Positions 35,500 through 43,877 of a stretch of DNA of 64,000 nt are shown here, one piece after another (position 1 is the stretch's first letter; each line of letters opens with the position of its first letter). The notes beneath the pieces are model-generated. The model worked only from the letters and a program-made list of their open reading frames with translations, made no database searches and had not been told where the DNA came from. A program made the position numbers and the translations under genes. Source of the stretch: Lutibacter sp. (lineage in GTDB: Bacteria; Bacteroidota; Bacteroidia; Flavobacteriales; Flavobacteriaceae); assembly GCF_021647475.1 (NCBI RefSeq), contig NZ_JAKIUR010000005.1:27127-91126 (forward strand). Reading direction: 5' to 3'.

Positions 35500-36357
35500 T
35501 TAATGATTTAAAGTGCCGGTGTTTACAACAGGTATTGTGTCTTTATCAGAACAAAGCACTACCATTAAATTACTTACCATGGCAGCTTTTCGTTCTTCAT
35601 CTAATTCAATAATATTCTTTTTGCTTAATTCTTCTAAAGCCATTTCTACCATACTTACAGCTCCTTGTACAATTTTATGTCGCGCAGCTACAATGGCTGT
35701 TGCTTGTTGGCGTTTTAACATAGCACCTGCAATTTCCTGTGCGTAAGCTAAATAACCTATTCTAGCTTCTAAAACTTCAATTCCTGCCATATCTAAACGT
35801 TCTGAAAGTTCTTTTTCTAAGGCTTCACTTACTTCGTTTACACTTGCTCTAAGTGTAATTTCTTCTTTCATACCCTCATCTTCAAAATTATCATACGGAT
35901 ATAAACTTGCCAATTTTCGAACAGCAGCATCAGATTGTACGCGAACAAAATTTTCGTAATTATCAACATCAAAGGCAGCCTTAAAAGTATCACTTACTTT
36001 CCAAACTAAAATGGTGCTAATCATAATAGGATTTCCTAGTTTATCATTCACTTTTACTCGTTCACTATCAAAATTGCTTGCCCGTAATGAAATTCCTCTT
36101 TTTCGGTATAACGGATTTGCCCAATAAAATCCATTTTCTTTAACGGTACCAATATATTTACCAAAAAGCAATAAAACTTTTGAGGTGTTTGGGTTTACTA
36201 AAAAGAATCCGGGAACGGTAATGAGAAATAGTAAAACAAATATTAAAATCCATGTAGATGAGTTAATTATACAATAAACACCTCCTGCTATAAGCAGTAT
36301 TAATACAAATAACATAAAATAGCCATTCGAAACTTTTATTATTTTTTCTTGTGTCAT
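35500..36357 (-). CDS. SPFH/band-7 domain membrane protein
   Basis: 285 residues. Two hydrophobic segments at about 12-30 and 33-53, then an SPFH/PHB domain (ASNFDSERVKVNDKLGNPIM, VRVQSDAAVRKLASLYPYDN) and a C-terminal coiled coil with AGAMLKRQQATAIVAARHKI. Family members oligomerise into membrane scaffolds (stomatin, HflK relatives). The C-terminus is short and no protease (NfeD) partner is adjacent. First gene of its operon. Confidence 0.9.
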   Translation of the reverse strand: MTQEKIIKVSNGYFMLFVLILLIAGGVYCIINSSTWILIFVLLFLITVPGFFLVNPNTSKVLLLFGKYIGTVKENGFYWANPLYRKRGISLRASNFDSERVKVNDKLGNPIMISTILVWKVSDTFKAAFDVDNYENFVRVQSDAAVRKLASLYPYDNFEDEGMKEEITLRASVNEVSEALEKELSERLDMAGIEVLEARIGYLAYAQEIAGAMLKRQQATAIVAARHKIVQGAVSMVEMALEELSKKNIIELDEERKAAMVSNLMVVLCSDKDTIPVVNTGTLNH

Positions 36358-36446
36358 AATTTATAATTTAAAATGATATTAAAATGATATTACAAATATA
36401 TAAAAACATATTTTGATTTTACCAAATATTTAACAAAATAACTTAG

Positions 36447-36454
36447 TAACTTTG
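36447..36454 (+). promoter_or_regulatory. Candidate -7 box of the S1/P1 nuclease gene
   Basis: TAACTTTG, exact TAnnTTTG, 18 bases upstream of the ATG at 36472. The nearest TTG (36413-36415) is too far for a standard spacing. Confidence 0.45.
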
Positions 36455-36471
36455 TCTAAAATTAAAATAGA

Positions 36472-37260
36472 ATGAAAACCACAAAAATAGGTTTAGTATT
36501 AGGCATTTTATTAATGTCTTTTTCTTTAGTAAAAGCAGATAATATTAATTGGGGGAAAACAGGACACAGAACAATTGGTCAAATAGCCAATAAATATTTA
36601 AAAAATAAAACAAAGCATAAAATAGCAGAATTATTAGATGGACAAAGTTTAGCAGAAGTTGCTAATTTTGCAGATGCTATAAAATCGGATAAACGTTACG
36701 GAAAATTTTATACGTGGCATTATGTAAATATGCCTTTTAATGTTGATTATCAGCATTCTGTTAAAAATCCTAAAGGAGATTTGGTTACAGGAATTGCAAA
36801 ATGTAAAGCTGTAATTTTAGATAAAAATAGTTCTAAAGCGGATAAAGCGTTTTATTTAAAATTATTGGTACATTTTATTGGAGATATGCATCAGCCTTTA
36901 CATGTGGGTAGAAAAGAGGATAAAGGAGGTAATATGATTCAAGTACAATGGTTTGGGCGTGGAACTAATTTACATGCTGTTTGGGATGCTAAAATGATAG
37001 ATTTTTATAAAATGTCTTATTCAGAAATGGCTAATAATGCTGATGAAATAACCAAAAATCAAGTAAAAGCAATACAAAAAGGAACTATTGTAGATTGGGT
37101 TAATGATACTCATCAATTAGCAATAAAAGTATATGGTTCTGCAAAAGTAGGAGAGAATTTAAAATATCGTTATATGTATGATAATTTCGGAATTGTACGT
37201 TCTCAATTACAAAAAGGAGGTATTCGTTTAGCTAAAGTTTTAAATGATTTATTTAGTTAA
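36472..37260 (+). CDS. S1/P1-type secreted nuclease
   Basis: 262 residues. Signal peptide (MKTTKIGLVLGILLMSFSLV ending at KA), with the mature N-terminal Trp in NINWGKTGHR, which together with later histidines and aspartates binds three zinc ions in this family. Further ligands: FADAIKSDKR, WHYVNMPF, HFIGDMHQPLHVG and NLHAVWD. It degrades single-stranded DNA/RNA to 5'-nucleotides in the periplasm or outside. Its 3' end overlaps the convergent RluA gene by 12 bases. Confidence 0.94.
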   Translation: MKTTKIGLVLGILLMSFSLVKADNINWGKTGHRTIGQIANKYLKNKTKHKIAELLDGQSLAEVANFADAIKSDKRYGKFYTWHYVNMPFNVDYQHSVKNPKGDLVTGIAKCKAVILDKNSSKADKAFYLKLLVHFIGDMHQPLHVGRKEDKGGNMIQVQWFGRGTNLHAVWDAKMIDFYKMSYSEMANNADEITKNQVKAIQKGTIVDWVNDTHQLAIKVYGSAKVGENLKYRYMYDNFGIVRSQLQKGGIRLAKVLNDLFS

Positions 37261-38097
37261 ATTATAAGTATTCCATCTTCTTTTTTCTCTAACTAACATA
37301 GATTCAAATTTGTGAGGAGTATCTATTTTTAAATGGATAGTTTTAAAAGTTTTAGGATGTAAAAATTGAATTTCGGAAGCACATAAAAACAATCCTTTTC
37401 CTTTGTGATTAAGTTTAGGATTTCCATATAGTTTATCGCCTAAAATAGGATGATTTATAGCTGCTAAATGAATTCTTATTTGATGTGTTCTCCCTGTTTT
37501 TGGAGTAACTTTTAAATAACTTAATTCTTTGAATTTCAATGATTTTACTGTTTTAATAATTTTGAAATTGGTAATTGCAGTTTTAGCTTCTATTGGAATT
37601 TCAATTTTTTGATGGGAATGTGTTTTGCCAATAACAATGGTGTAATATATTTTTTGGATAGTACTATTCTCAAATTGTTTACCTAATTCAATTTGTGCTG
37701 TTTTTGTTTTAGCAATTAATAAAATTCCTGAAGTTTGATTATCAATTCTATGAACAGGCATTGGGAATTGTAAAGCATCTTGTTGCTGACTTTTACTTAA
37801 ATTAAAAGGTAAGGCATTGGCAACAGTTTTGTATTGGTTTCCGCTAACAGTTAATCCAGCAGGTTTATTAATTACTGCCATAAAATCATCTTCAAAAATA
37901 ACAGGTAATTTACATTCAAATATTTTTGGAATGGTTTGTGTATTTTCGAGCAATTCTAAAACTTGACCACCGTTAATCCAAGTTGCTGTTTTCCCTTTGT
38001 TACTATCTACCAGAATTTGACCGCGTTTTATGGCTTTTTTTACGCCACTATTAGAAGGAATGTAATTGTAAAATATTTTTGGAGCATAATCTTGCAA
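37249..38097 (-). CDS. RluA-family pseudouridine synthase
   Basis: 282 residues. It converts uridine to pseudouridine in rRNA or tRNA. Catalytic motif HRIDNQTSGILLIAKT (usual HRLDxxTSG, with the invariant Asp). An S4-like N-terminal domain is recognisable (AIKRGQILVDSNKGKTATWI), and TGRTHQIRIHLAAINHPILG is the second signature. Target position unknown. It is convergent with and slightly overlaps the nuclease gene. Confidence 0.9.
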   Translation of the reverse strand: MQDYAPKIFYNYIPSNSGVKKAIKRGQILVDSNKGKTATWINGGQVLELLENTQTIPKIFECKLPVIFEDDFMAVINKPAGLTVSGNQYKTVANALPFNLSKSQQQDALQFPMPVHRIDNQTSGILLIAKTKTAQIELGKQFENSTIQKIYYTIVIGKTHSHQKIEIPIEAKTAITNFKIIKTVKSLKFKELSYLKVTPKTGRTHQIRIHLAAINHPILGDKLYGNPKLNHKGKGLFLCASEIQFLHPKTFKTIHLKIDTPHKFESMLVREKRRWNTYNLTK

Positions 38098-38267
38098 TCT
38101 AATGTTGCTAATTCCTTTTGGTACAATATGTGAATGGATGATTTTAATTTGATTAAAGTATTTGGTTAATATTAAATAAAGATAATTGCTTTTATTCTAA
38201 ATTCTTTCTGATTTTTAATTACTTTATCAATAAGAACCTTGAAATTTTCAAAATATTTATTTTCATA

Positions 38268-39515
38268 CTAACTAAATATTTCCTCCTCAAACTCCTGTAT
38301 TGCCTTTACTCTATTTTCTTTGGCTTGTTTTTGTAAATCTTTGATTTGTTGCTTTAAGTCTGAAATATGATTAGTAATTTGGGTTTGGATTTTTAATGGA
38401 GGAAGGGGAACAGGTACATTTATAAGATTTTGTTGAGATATTGAAGGCTGTGCCGACAAAACTTTATACCTATTCAAATCAATAAAACTCAAAACAATGC
38501 TTAAAAAATAGATTTCAAATTTATCGTTTAATTTATCTGTTAAAAAAGCATTATCTGTAACCCAATATTTACCATCTACTAAATGAACATTTCCACAATA
38601 TTCACCAACTCTACCAATTATAATCCTTTTTCCTTGGTGAATGAATTCATTATGATATCCATTTAAACCATTTCCACCATAAACTTTATATTCGCCTTTT
38701 ATTTGAAATTTTTTTGGTAAAAATTCTCCACTTTTAAAAGATAAGATTTTTCCTAAACTAATATTTGGAAAAATTCTCGATTTGTATGCAGTATTTATAT
38801 TCCAAATAGACCATATTTCAATTTCTTTAAATTGCACAAACTGCAAACCTTTTACATTTTCCTTTTCCTCCAATTTTTCAATTCCCAACACATCAAACAA
38901 GTACTCCTCAATTTCCTGTTCCAATTGTTTGGCTTTTTGTTCTTGGTCATTTGCTAATTTTATTTTGCTGTTGTAATTGGAAACTATACGGTTTTGTTCT
39001 GCAAGTGGTGGAAGCGGGATTTTGATTTTAGAAAGGGTATCAAATTTTAAATTTTGACGAACAGAACCAGTTGTATTATCTCGTATAATTTGATTGAATA
39101 TATCCGTTTTGAACATTCTGTACAAGAATTCTGAAGACAAGTCCTTTTGTGTTTCAAAAACCACATAAGCTGGACTAATAAAATCATTTTTCTGCTTTTC
39201 CGTTTTCCAACCAATTGAACCTACATTAACACGATAAGGATTGTAAGCTAAGTCTTGATTTTCAACACGTTTATAGGATTGGTTAATATTCTTTCCAAAC
39301 TCTTTGTAAGCATCAAAAAGCCCGACTTTATTATTTACACCTAATATGCCAAATTCTTTATCAGGAAAATTAAAAAGTTTTGTTTTCTCACTTCTTTCTG
39401 TTATATAATTTGACAATTCAACAATATTATATTTAGAAGAAATGTTTGATTTAACAAATCTTTTAACGTCCCACATATAAAATTCTGAATATGGGATTGT
39501 TTTTAATATTTTCAT
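38268..39515 (-). CDS. Restriction-modification specificity subunit (HsdS-like)
   Basis: 415 residues from ATG 39515 (MKILKTIPYSEFYMWDVKRF), one base after the methylase stop. Starts at 39527 or 39566 are possible but overlap it. Two target-recognition domains, each followed by the type I S signature PLPPLAEQNRIV (about 177) and VPLPPLKIQTQI (about 375) with long helices that set the spacing between half-sites. It defines DNA specificity for the adjacent nuclease-methylase. Confidence 0.92.
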   Translation of the reverse strand: MKILKTIPYSEFYMWDVKRFVKSNISSKYNIVELSNYITERSEKTKLFNFPDKEFGILGVNNKVGLFDAYKEFGKNINQSYKRVENQDLAYNPYRVNVGSIGWKTEKQKNDFISPAYVVFETQKDLSSEFLYRMFKTDIFNQIIRDNTTGSVRQNLKFDTLSKIKIPLPPLAEQNRIVSNYNSKIKLANDQEQKAKQLEQEIEEYLFDVLGIEKLEEKENVKGLQFVQFKEIEIWSIWNINTAYKSRIFPNISLGKILSFKSGEFLPKKFQIKGEYKVYGGNGLNGYHNEFIHQGKRIIIGRVGEYCGNVHLVDGKYWVTDNAFLTDKLNDKFEIYFLSIVLSFIDLNRYKVLSAQPSISQQNLINVPVPLPPLKIQTQITNHISDLKQQIKDLQKQAKENRVKAIQEFEEEIFS

Positions 39516-39516
39516 A

Positions 39517-41802
39517 CTATTTACCATAAAACACCTCAGGTTCTTGTGCAATTTGTTCGGCACCAATTAATAATTGTCGGTAAAAATTACCTTCATTATC
39601 TACATCATATTTTATCTCGTCAAATTTTCCTTTCCATAAATGATTGGTTTCTCTATAAGTTTTAAATTCTTTAGCTAATGGTTCTAACTCATTTTCAATT
39701 TTTGAACCAGTTGTACTAATTCCAGCTTTTTCAACTTCTGCAATTGGTATTTGATAATCGAAGTCATTTTTTATCTGTGCCTTAATTTCTGTAGCAATTC
39801 TTTCTTGTAAGGTTTTAAGTTCTTTTCGCAATTTCTTTTTTTCGACTGCTTTTGGTGCTTCTTTTCCTCTTAAAGCTAATTTCTCATTAATTGGTTTCGT
39901 TTGTGGTTCGTATTTTTTTTCAATATCCTTTTTTGCTTTGCTTGCTATTGTTGCCCATTGTTTTGCTTCTTCTTCTGTAAATTTTTTGAAAAATAATAAA
40001 CTTGGTTTTACGGTTGCACCACTTGCAATAAATACGTCTTGTGGTATGGAAGTTATTAGTATAATTTTAGCTTTACTTTCTACAAAATATCTAATTTTTT
40101 GTAAGTTGCTATTGTTTAAAACACCTTCTGGTAACACAATTCCCATTCTTCCGCCTGGTTTTAGCAAACGCAAACTGCGTTCAATAAAAAGCACTTCGGT
40201 AAGCGTGCTCATTTTGCCAGTTTCGTATAAACTCAAAAGTGGTTCGCCAATATTATCAGTAATTTGTCGCATTGCCTTTTCGTATTCTTTTCCGTAACGC
40301 TTTTTGTACATTGCAATACGTTTTTCGTCGGTGTATTTGTCGGCTTCTGTAATTTTTAAACTTTTTTCAACACGAGAACCAAAGGGCGGATTTGTAAGGA
40401 TAATATCAAAACGATTTTCAAAAACTCCGTTTACATTTAGTAAACCATCATTATGATGAACGCCACCGTGTCCGTCTCCGTGCATAATCATATTCATTTT
40501 TGCAGTACGGCTCATTCGCGGGTTGGCATCTGTACCGAAAATACAATCATAAGATAATTCCCTTATCCTACTTTTAGGATTATTAATATCTAATTCTTTT
40601 TCTAATTTTTGAAGTAAATCATCAACTTTTAATTGAACTATAGCTTTATTGTCCTCCGAACATTTATCATATTCTTCATTATAATATGTTTTTCTGATTA
40701 AATTTTTTTGTTCTTGTATTTCTTGCTCTATTTTATAACGAACATATTCAAAGGCTTTTATTAAAAAGCCACCAGAGCCACAAGCGGGGTCGCAAATAAT
40801 TTCGCCTTCTTGTGGGTCGAGAACTTCTACCATAAAGTCAACGATTGTTCTTGGTGTAAAAAACTGTCCTAATTCTCCTCTAAATGTTTTACCTAGAAAT
40901 TTTTCAAAAGCAATACCTTTTACATCATCAGAGGTTGTAGAAAGATTGTATTTTTCTAATTTTTCTACAATAGCTTCAAAACTATTTTCTCTAATTCGTA
41001 ATGTTTCATTTTGAGCAAATAAGTCATCCTTTTCAAAATCTTGTTTTGTTTTTTCAAAAAGTTGTTGGTAAAATGGTTTTGCATCTGTTACTCCCATTTC
41101 TGAATTTAACTTGTGGTAATTTTTTCGATTTTCAACGAATCGTTTTTTTGAAAATATTTGAGCTTCATTATTATCTCTTTCATAACGAATTTTAATAAAT
41201 AAAACTTTGCTTATTTCGTCAAAAGCGGCTTCTGGAGAAAGTTTGTCGTTATTTCTAATAATGTTATGACACTGCAATAACACTCTTGAAAACTCATCTC
41301 TTGTAAAGGCTTTTGTTTGTTTTAAAAGTTCGTTTATTTTCTTTTCGTTGTTTACAATTTTTGCATCAGGAATGTCAATAATTTCTTCCAGTCGCTTTGG
41401 AATTTTCCCCTTTACAACTTTAAAAACTCTGGTTTCTTTTAAGTTTGTGGTAACAAAAAAGTCGGCACCTGCCCAAGAAGCATAATTTGAACCTTGAAAA
41501 CAATCTTCTTCACGAATGGTGATGTTTTCGGCTTTACACTCAACCACAATAACAGGGCTATTATCCTCATTTTTATCTTCCTTGTTTTTCCAAACCACAA
41601 TATCGGCTTGTGCTCGTCCTTGTCCTCTTGAAGAATTACTAACCGTTACTTCTTGTTTCATTTGTTCTAATGAAAAACTATAGTGATTTATTAGATTGCA
41701 AATGTATTTTTGTCTTACTTCTTCTTCAGGAGTTTTTACTAACCATTTATCCTTTAAAGGAGCAAAGATTTTGTTGTCTTTTATTTTGATTTCGCACTCC
41801 AT
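39517..41802 (-). CDS. N6-adenine DNA methylase fused to an N-terminal nuclease domain
   Basis: 761 residues. Residues about 20-150 form a type-I-R-N-like PD-(D/E)xK domain with D67 (ADIVVW) and E88-C-K90 (VIVVECKAEN). The gamma-class methyltransferase domain (about 275-620) has the SAM motif D338-PACGSGG and the catalytic N471-PPF. The remainder is helical. No helicase motor is present in this gene or nearby. The fusion plus an S subunit resembles BcgI-type (IIB/IIG) enzymes, in which one polypeptide both cuts and methylates. It may also be a type I methylase with a regulatory nuclease-like domain. Confidence 0.9.
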   Translation of the reverse strand: MECEIKIKDNKIFAPLKDKWLVKTPEEEVRQKYICNLINHYSFSLEQMKQEVTVSNSSRGQGRAQADIVVWKNKEDKNEDNSPVIVVECKAENITIREEDCFQGSNYASWAGADFFVTTNLKETRVFKVVKGKIPKRLEEIIDIPDAKIVNNEKKINELLKQTKAFTRDEFSRVLLQCHNIIRNNDKLSPEAAFDEISKVLFIKIRYERDNNEAQIFSKKRFVENRKNYHKLNSEMGVTDAKPFYQQLFEKTKQDFEKDDLFAQNETLRIRENSFEAIVEKLEKYNLSTTSDDVKGIAFEKFLGKTFRGELGQFFTPRTIVDFMVEVLDPQEGEIICDPACGSGGFLIKAFEYVRYKIEQEIQEQKNLIRKTYYNEEYDKCSEDNKAIVQLKVDDLLQKLEKELDINNPKSRIRELSYDCIFGTDANPRMSRTAKMNMIMHGDGHGGVHHNDGLLNVNGVFENRFDIILTNPPFGSRVEKSLKITEADKYTDEKRIAMYKKRYGKEYEKAMRQITDNIGEPLLSLYETGKMSTLTEVLFIERSLRLLKPGGRMGIVLPEGVLNNSNLQKIRYFVESKAKIILITSIPQDVFIASGATVKPSLLFFKKFTEEEAKQWATIASKAKKDIEKKYEPQTKPINEKLALRGKEAPKAVEKKKLRKELKTLQERIATEIKAQIKNDFDYQIPIAEVEKAGISTTGSKIENELEPLAKEFKTYRETNHLWKGKFDEIKYDVDNEGNFYRQLLIGAEQIAQEPEVFYGK

Positions 41803-41804
41803 AG

Positions 41805-42083
41805 TTATTTCGATTTAATAATTTGTTTTAGGCTTTCAAGCAGATAAGGTTCATTATTATATTCTGCTTTTATTTTCTCGGTCAAGTAGAGAATTTGCAG
41901 TTTTTTAAAATCAATGTTTAATTGTTTGGATAGAATAGGAATGAGGTCAGAAGTTGCAAACCTTTCTGAACGCTCAATTTTGCTCAATATTGAAGTATCC
42001 ACATCCAATTCAGCTGCAACTTTTCGGAGTGGTAGTCCTTTTTTTTCTCTATGTTTTCGTATTAACTCTCCAAATTTTTCCAT
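41805..42083 (-). CDS. XRE-family regulator of the restriction-modification locus
   Basis: 92 residues with an N-terminal helix-turn-helix: FGELIRKHREKKGLPLRKVA, AELDVDTSILSKIERSERFA. It lies 2 bases upstream of the methylase and is the first gene of a three-gene operon. Such control proteins delay or limit RM expression, which prevents self-damage when the locus enters a new cell. This role is inferred from position. Confidence 0.92.
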   Translation of the reverse strand: MEKFGELIRKHREKKGLPLRKVAAELDVDTSILSKIERSERFATSDLIPILSKQLNIDFKKLQILYLTEKIKAEYNNEPYLLESLKQIIKSK

Positions 42084-42111
42084 TTTGAATTTTTATTTTG
42101 GAATTATTTTT

Positions 42112-42119
42112 CAAAGATA
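42112..42119 (-). promoter_or_regulatory. Candidate -7 box of the RM operon
   Basis: On the minus strand TATCTTTG, exact TAnnTTTG, 28 bases upstream of the regulator ATG. The 160 bases farther up to repeat B contain no gene that I can recognise. Confidence 0.5.
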
Positions 42120-42286
42120 GATATTTTTTTCGGAGTTCTTGGAGCGTTGGAAAAAAAAGAGCTCTTTTGGTTTTTAAAGGTTAGATTTTGAGTTGGGAAA
42201 AATCCAAATGTGCTATTTGTACGGTTGTTTCTGTTTAAAGTTACATTTTATCAGGATTAAAATCGCTAAAAATTTGTTAAATATAA

Positions 42287-42490
42287 CTCGTTGTGCATTT
42301 TGATTCTTTAAACATACTATTAGGTCAATTCAAGCCTGCCTGCCTGACGGCAAGGCAGGTATTTTTTGATAAAAAATGGTATTGAGAACGGTTGTTTTTA
42401 ACTGAAAAACCTATTCTCGATACTAATTTTAAGCCTAAAAAGGCTAAAATTCACTCGAATTGACGAAATTTTATCATAATGCACAACGTG
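42287..42490. repeat. MITE-like dispersed repeat B with a 10-bp target duplication
   Basis: Inverted relative of repeat A; the terminal sequences are CTCGTTGTGCATTT on the left and AATGCACAACGTG on the right. The element is flanked by identical 10-base direct repeats TTAAATATAA (42277-42286 and 42491-42500). Compared with A it contains an extra GC-rich palindrome CCTGCCTGACGGCAAGGCAG region at about 42336-42360. It lies between the restriction-modification promoter region and the Nudix gene. Confidence 0.88.
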
Positions 42491-42515
42491 TTAAATATAA
42501 TATACTGATAATCAA

Positions 42516-42908
42516 TTAACTGTATTTTAATAATTGATTTTGACACAAAAGTTCAAGTACTTCTTTGTAGTCAAATGAAAGTTTTAGTTTTATAGCTTTT
42601 TGGTAAGTAAACCAATTAAAATCCATCACTTCCAATTCTTGAATTTTAATTTTTCCAGTCCAATTTCCTAGAAAACGAAAATATTTTCGGTTTTGCCAAA
42701 TACCTGTTTTTAAAATAGAAGTTGGGGTAAAATCTAAATTGCATTCTTCTTTAACTTCTCTAATTACATTTTGTTCAGCCGTTTCTCCTTTTTCAGCTCT
42801 TCCGCCAGGACAACCCCAATATTTAGGATGATTTTGAGTATAATTTGAACGTTGAAGTAATAAAATTTTCTTGTTTTGAAGAATGATTCCTGAGGCTGCT
42901 AAAATCAT
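42516..42908 (-). CDS. Nudix hydrolase
   Basis: 130 residues. Nudix box at about 36-58: GGRAEKGETAEQNVIREVKEE, with the metal-binding REVKEE and one deviation (N for the usual G after EEC). It hydrolyses a nucleoside diphosphate linked to another moiety; substrate unknown. Its start shares one base with the stop of the upstream secreted-protein gene (TAATG). Confidence 0.92.
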   Translation of the reverse strand: MILAASGIILQNKKILLLQRSNYTQNHPKYWGCPGGRAEKGETAEQNVIREVKEECNLDFTPTSILKTGIWQNRKYFRFLGNWTGKIKIQELEVMDFNWFTYQKAIKLKLSFDYKEVLELLCQNQLLKYS

Positions 42909-43579
42909 TAGTTTTGTTTAATAATACCTAAAGTGGCAGTTTGCCCAGTGGTCAAATTCCATTCTTTATCAGATAATAAATTTCCATTTTCATCATAAAC
43001 ACTAAATTCAGCAGTATTTGGACCTGAAAAACCTTGATTTAAAGCTTGAAAATCTATTCGGTTATAACCATCTTTTAGTTTAACATACAATACAAAATAA
43101 TTGCTTTTTAGCCCAATGTTGTCACTTATAACTTGTTGGTTTAAGTAAACTTTAATCCGGTCTCCATCTACATAACTATGATCTCGTGTTTCAATTTTAA
43201 CGGTTCTACTTCTAGTGGTAACAGTACCTAAACCAAAAGTGCTGGCTAAACTTTTATGGGTAACATCTTTATTATTCCAATATCTAACCCCAATAATATC
43301 TTTGTCTTCTGGTCGATTTTCTAATAAAATACTTTGGTGATTATTATTTGAATATTTTTTCAAATTCTGATTAATAGCATCGGTATTTAGCTGCTTGTTG
43401 CTATTAATATTGTAGTTTGTATTAGGATTAACTCTAGTATTTGAGGAATTAGCTTTTAATTGATTGGTTGAGGTGGTTACACCAACTTCATTATTTATGG
43501 TATGTGTACTATCCGATTGCGAAAATGAAGCAATGGAAGTACAAGTTAAAATAATAGTAAGTATTAATTTTTGTATCAT
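42908..43579 (-). CDS. Secreted protein of unknown function
   Basis: 223 residues from ATG 43579 (MIQKLILTIILTCTSIASFS), a clear signal peptide. The open frame reaches 43660 but that part overlaps a terminator. The middle (about 25-90) is asparagine/serine-rich and probably unstructured. The C-terminal 130 residues are a beta-rich domain (GVRYWNNKDVTHKSL, TVKIETRDHSYVDGDRIKVY, YNRIDFQALNQGFSGPNTAE) with a possible Ca- or sugar-binding look. No sorting signal. It is not a family I can name. Confidence 0.65.
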   Translation of the reverse strand: MIQKLILTIILTCTSIASFSQSDSTHTINNEVGVTTSTNQLKANSSNTRVNPNTNYNINSNKQLNTDAINQNLKKYSNNNHQSILLENRPEDKDIIGVRYWNNKDVTHKSLASTFGLGTVTTRSRTVKIETRDHSYVDGDRIKVYLNQQVISDNIGLKSNYFVLYVKLKDGYNRIDFQALNQGFSGPNTAEFSVYDENGNLLSDKEWNLTTGQTATLGIIKQN

Positions 43580-43648
43580 ATAACTTTTTATATGGAACTT
43601 AATTACAAAAAAAGTGCCAATAATTTTAATAGGAAGTAAAAATACTAA

Positions 43649-43678
43649 AAAAAGTCTCAATGGTTGTTGAGACTTTTT
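43649..43678 (-). terminator. Terminator after the triple-LamG gene
   Basis: A 12-bp perfect stem AAAAAGTCTCAA / TTGAGACTTTTT (43649-43660 with 43667-43678), a 6-base loop and flanking A/T runs. It lies beyond repeat G, downstream of the LamG gene on the minus strand. Confidence 0.8.
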
Positions 43679-43705
43679 ATTAATTGTTTGTTAAAGTAAG
43701 CTAAT

Positions 43706-43877
43706 AACCTGAGTTCGATGTAAACAAATTACTTGATTTCGATACAAAATTCTTTCAGAATTTCACTCAATCTGACGTAATTTGTAAACAAAACACGTCA
43801 ATTCGAGTAATTTTCAATAGAAAATGGTATCGAGAATAGCGTTTTGAACAACTAAATCCTTATATTGAACTCAGGTT
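43706..43877. repeat. Dispersed repeat G with inverted ends, touching a stop codon
   Basis: Ends AACCTGAGTTCGAT (43706-43719) and ATTGAACTCAGGTT (43864-43877) are inverted with one mismatch. Inside are the CGTCAATTCGAGT and GGTATCGAGAATAG modules also seen in repeats A and B, and a second TGACGTAATTTGTAAAC block. The last base coincides with the stop codon of the LamG gene. It shares a chassis with A/B but has different terminal sequences. Confidence 0.8.

Noticed and set aside
42120..42276. Search for a gene between the RM promoter and repeat B
   Set aside because: No frame with start and conserved character was seen on either strand; treated as non-coding.
42287..42490. Repeats A/B/G considered as CRISPR or an integron attachment site
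   Set aside because: There are no regular short spacers, no cas genes, and no integrase. The structure fits inverted-end mobile elements instead.
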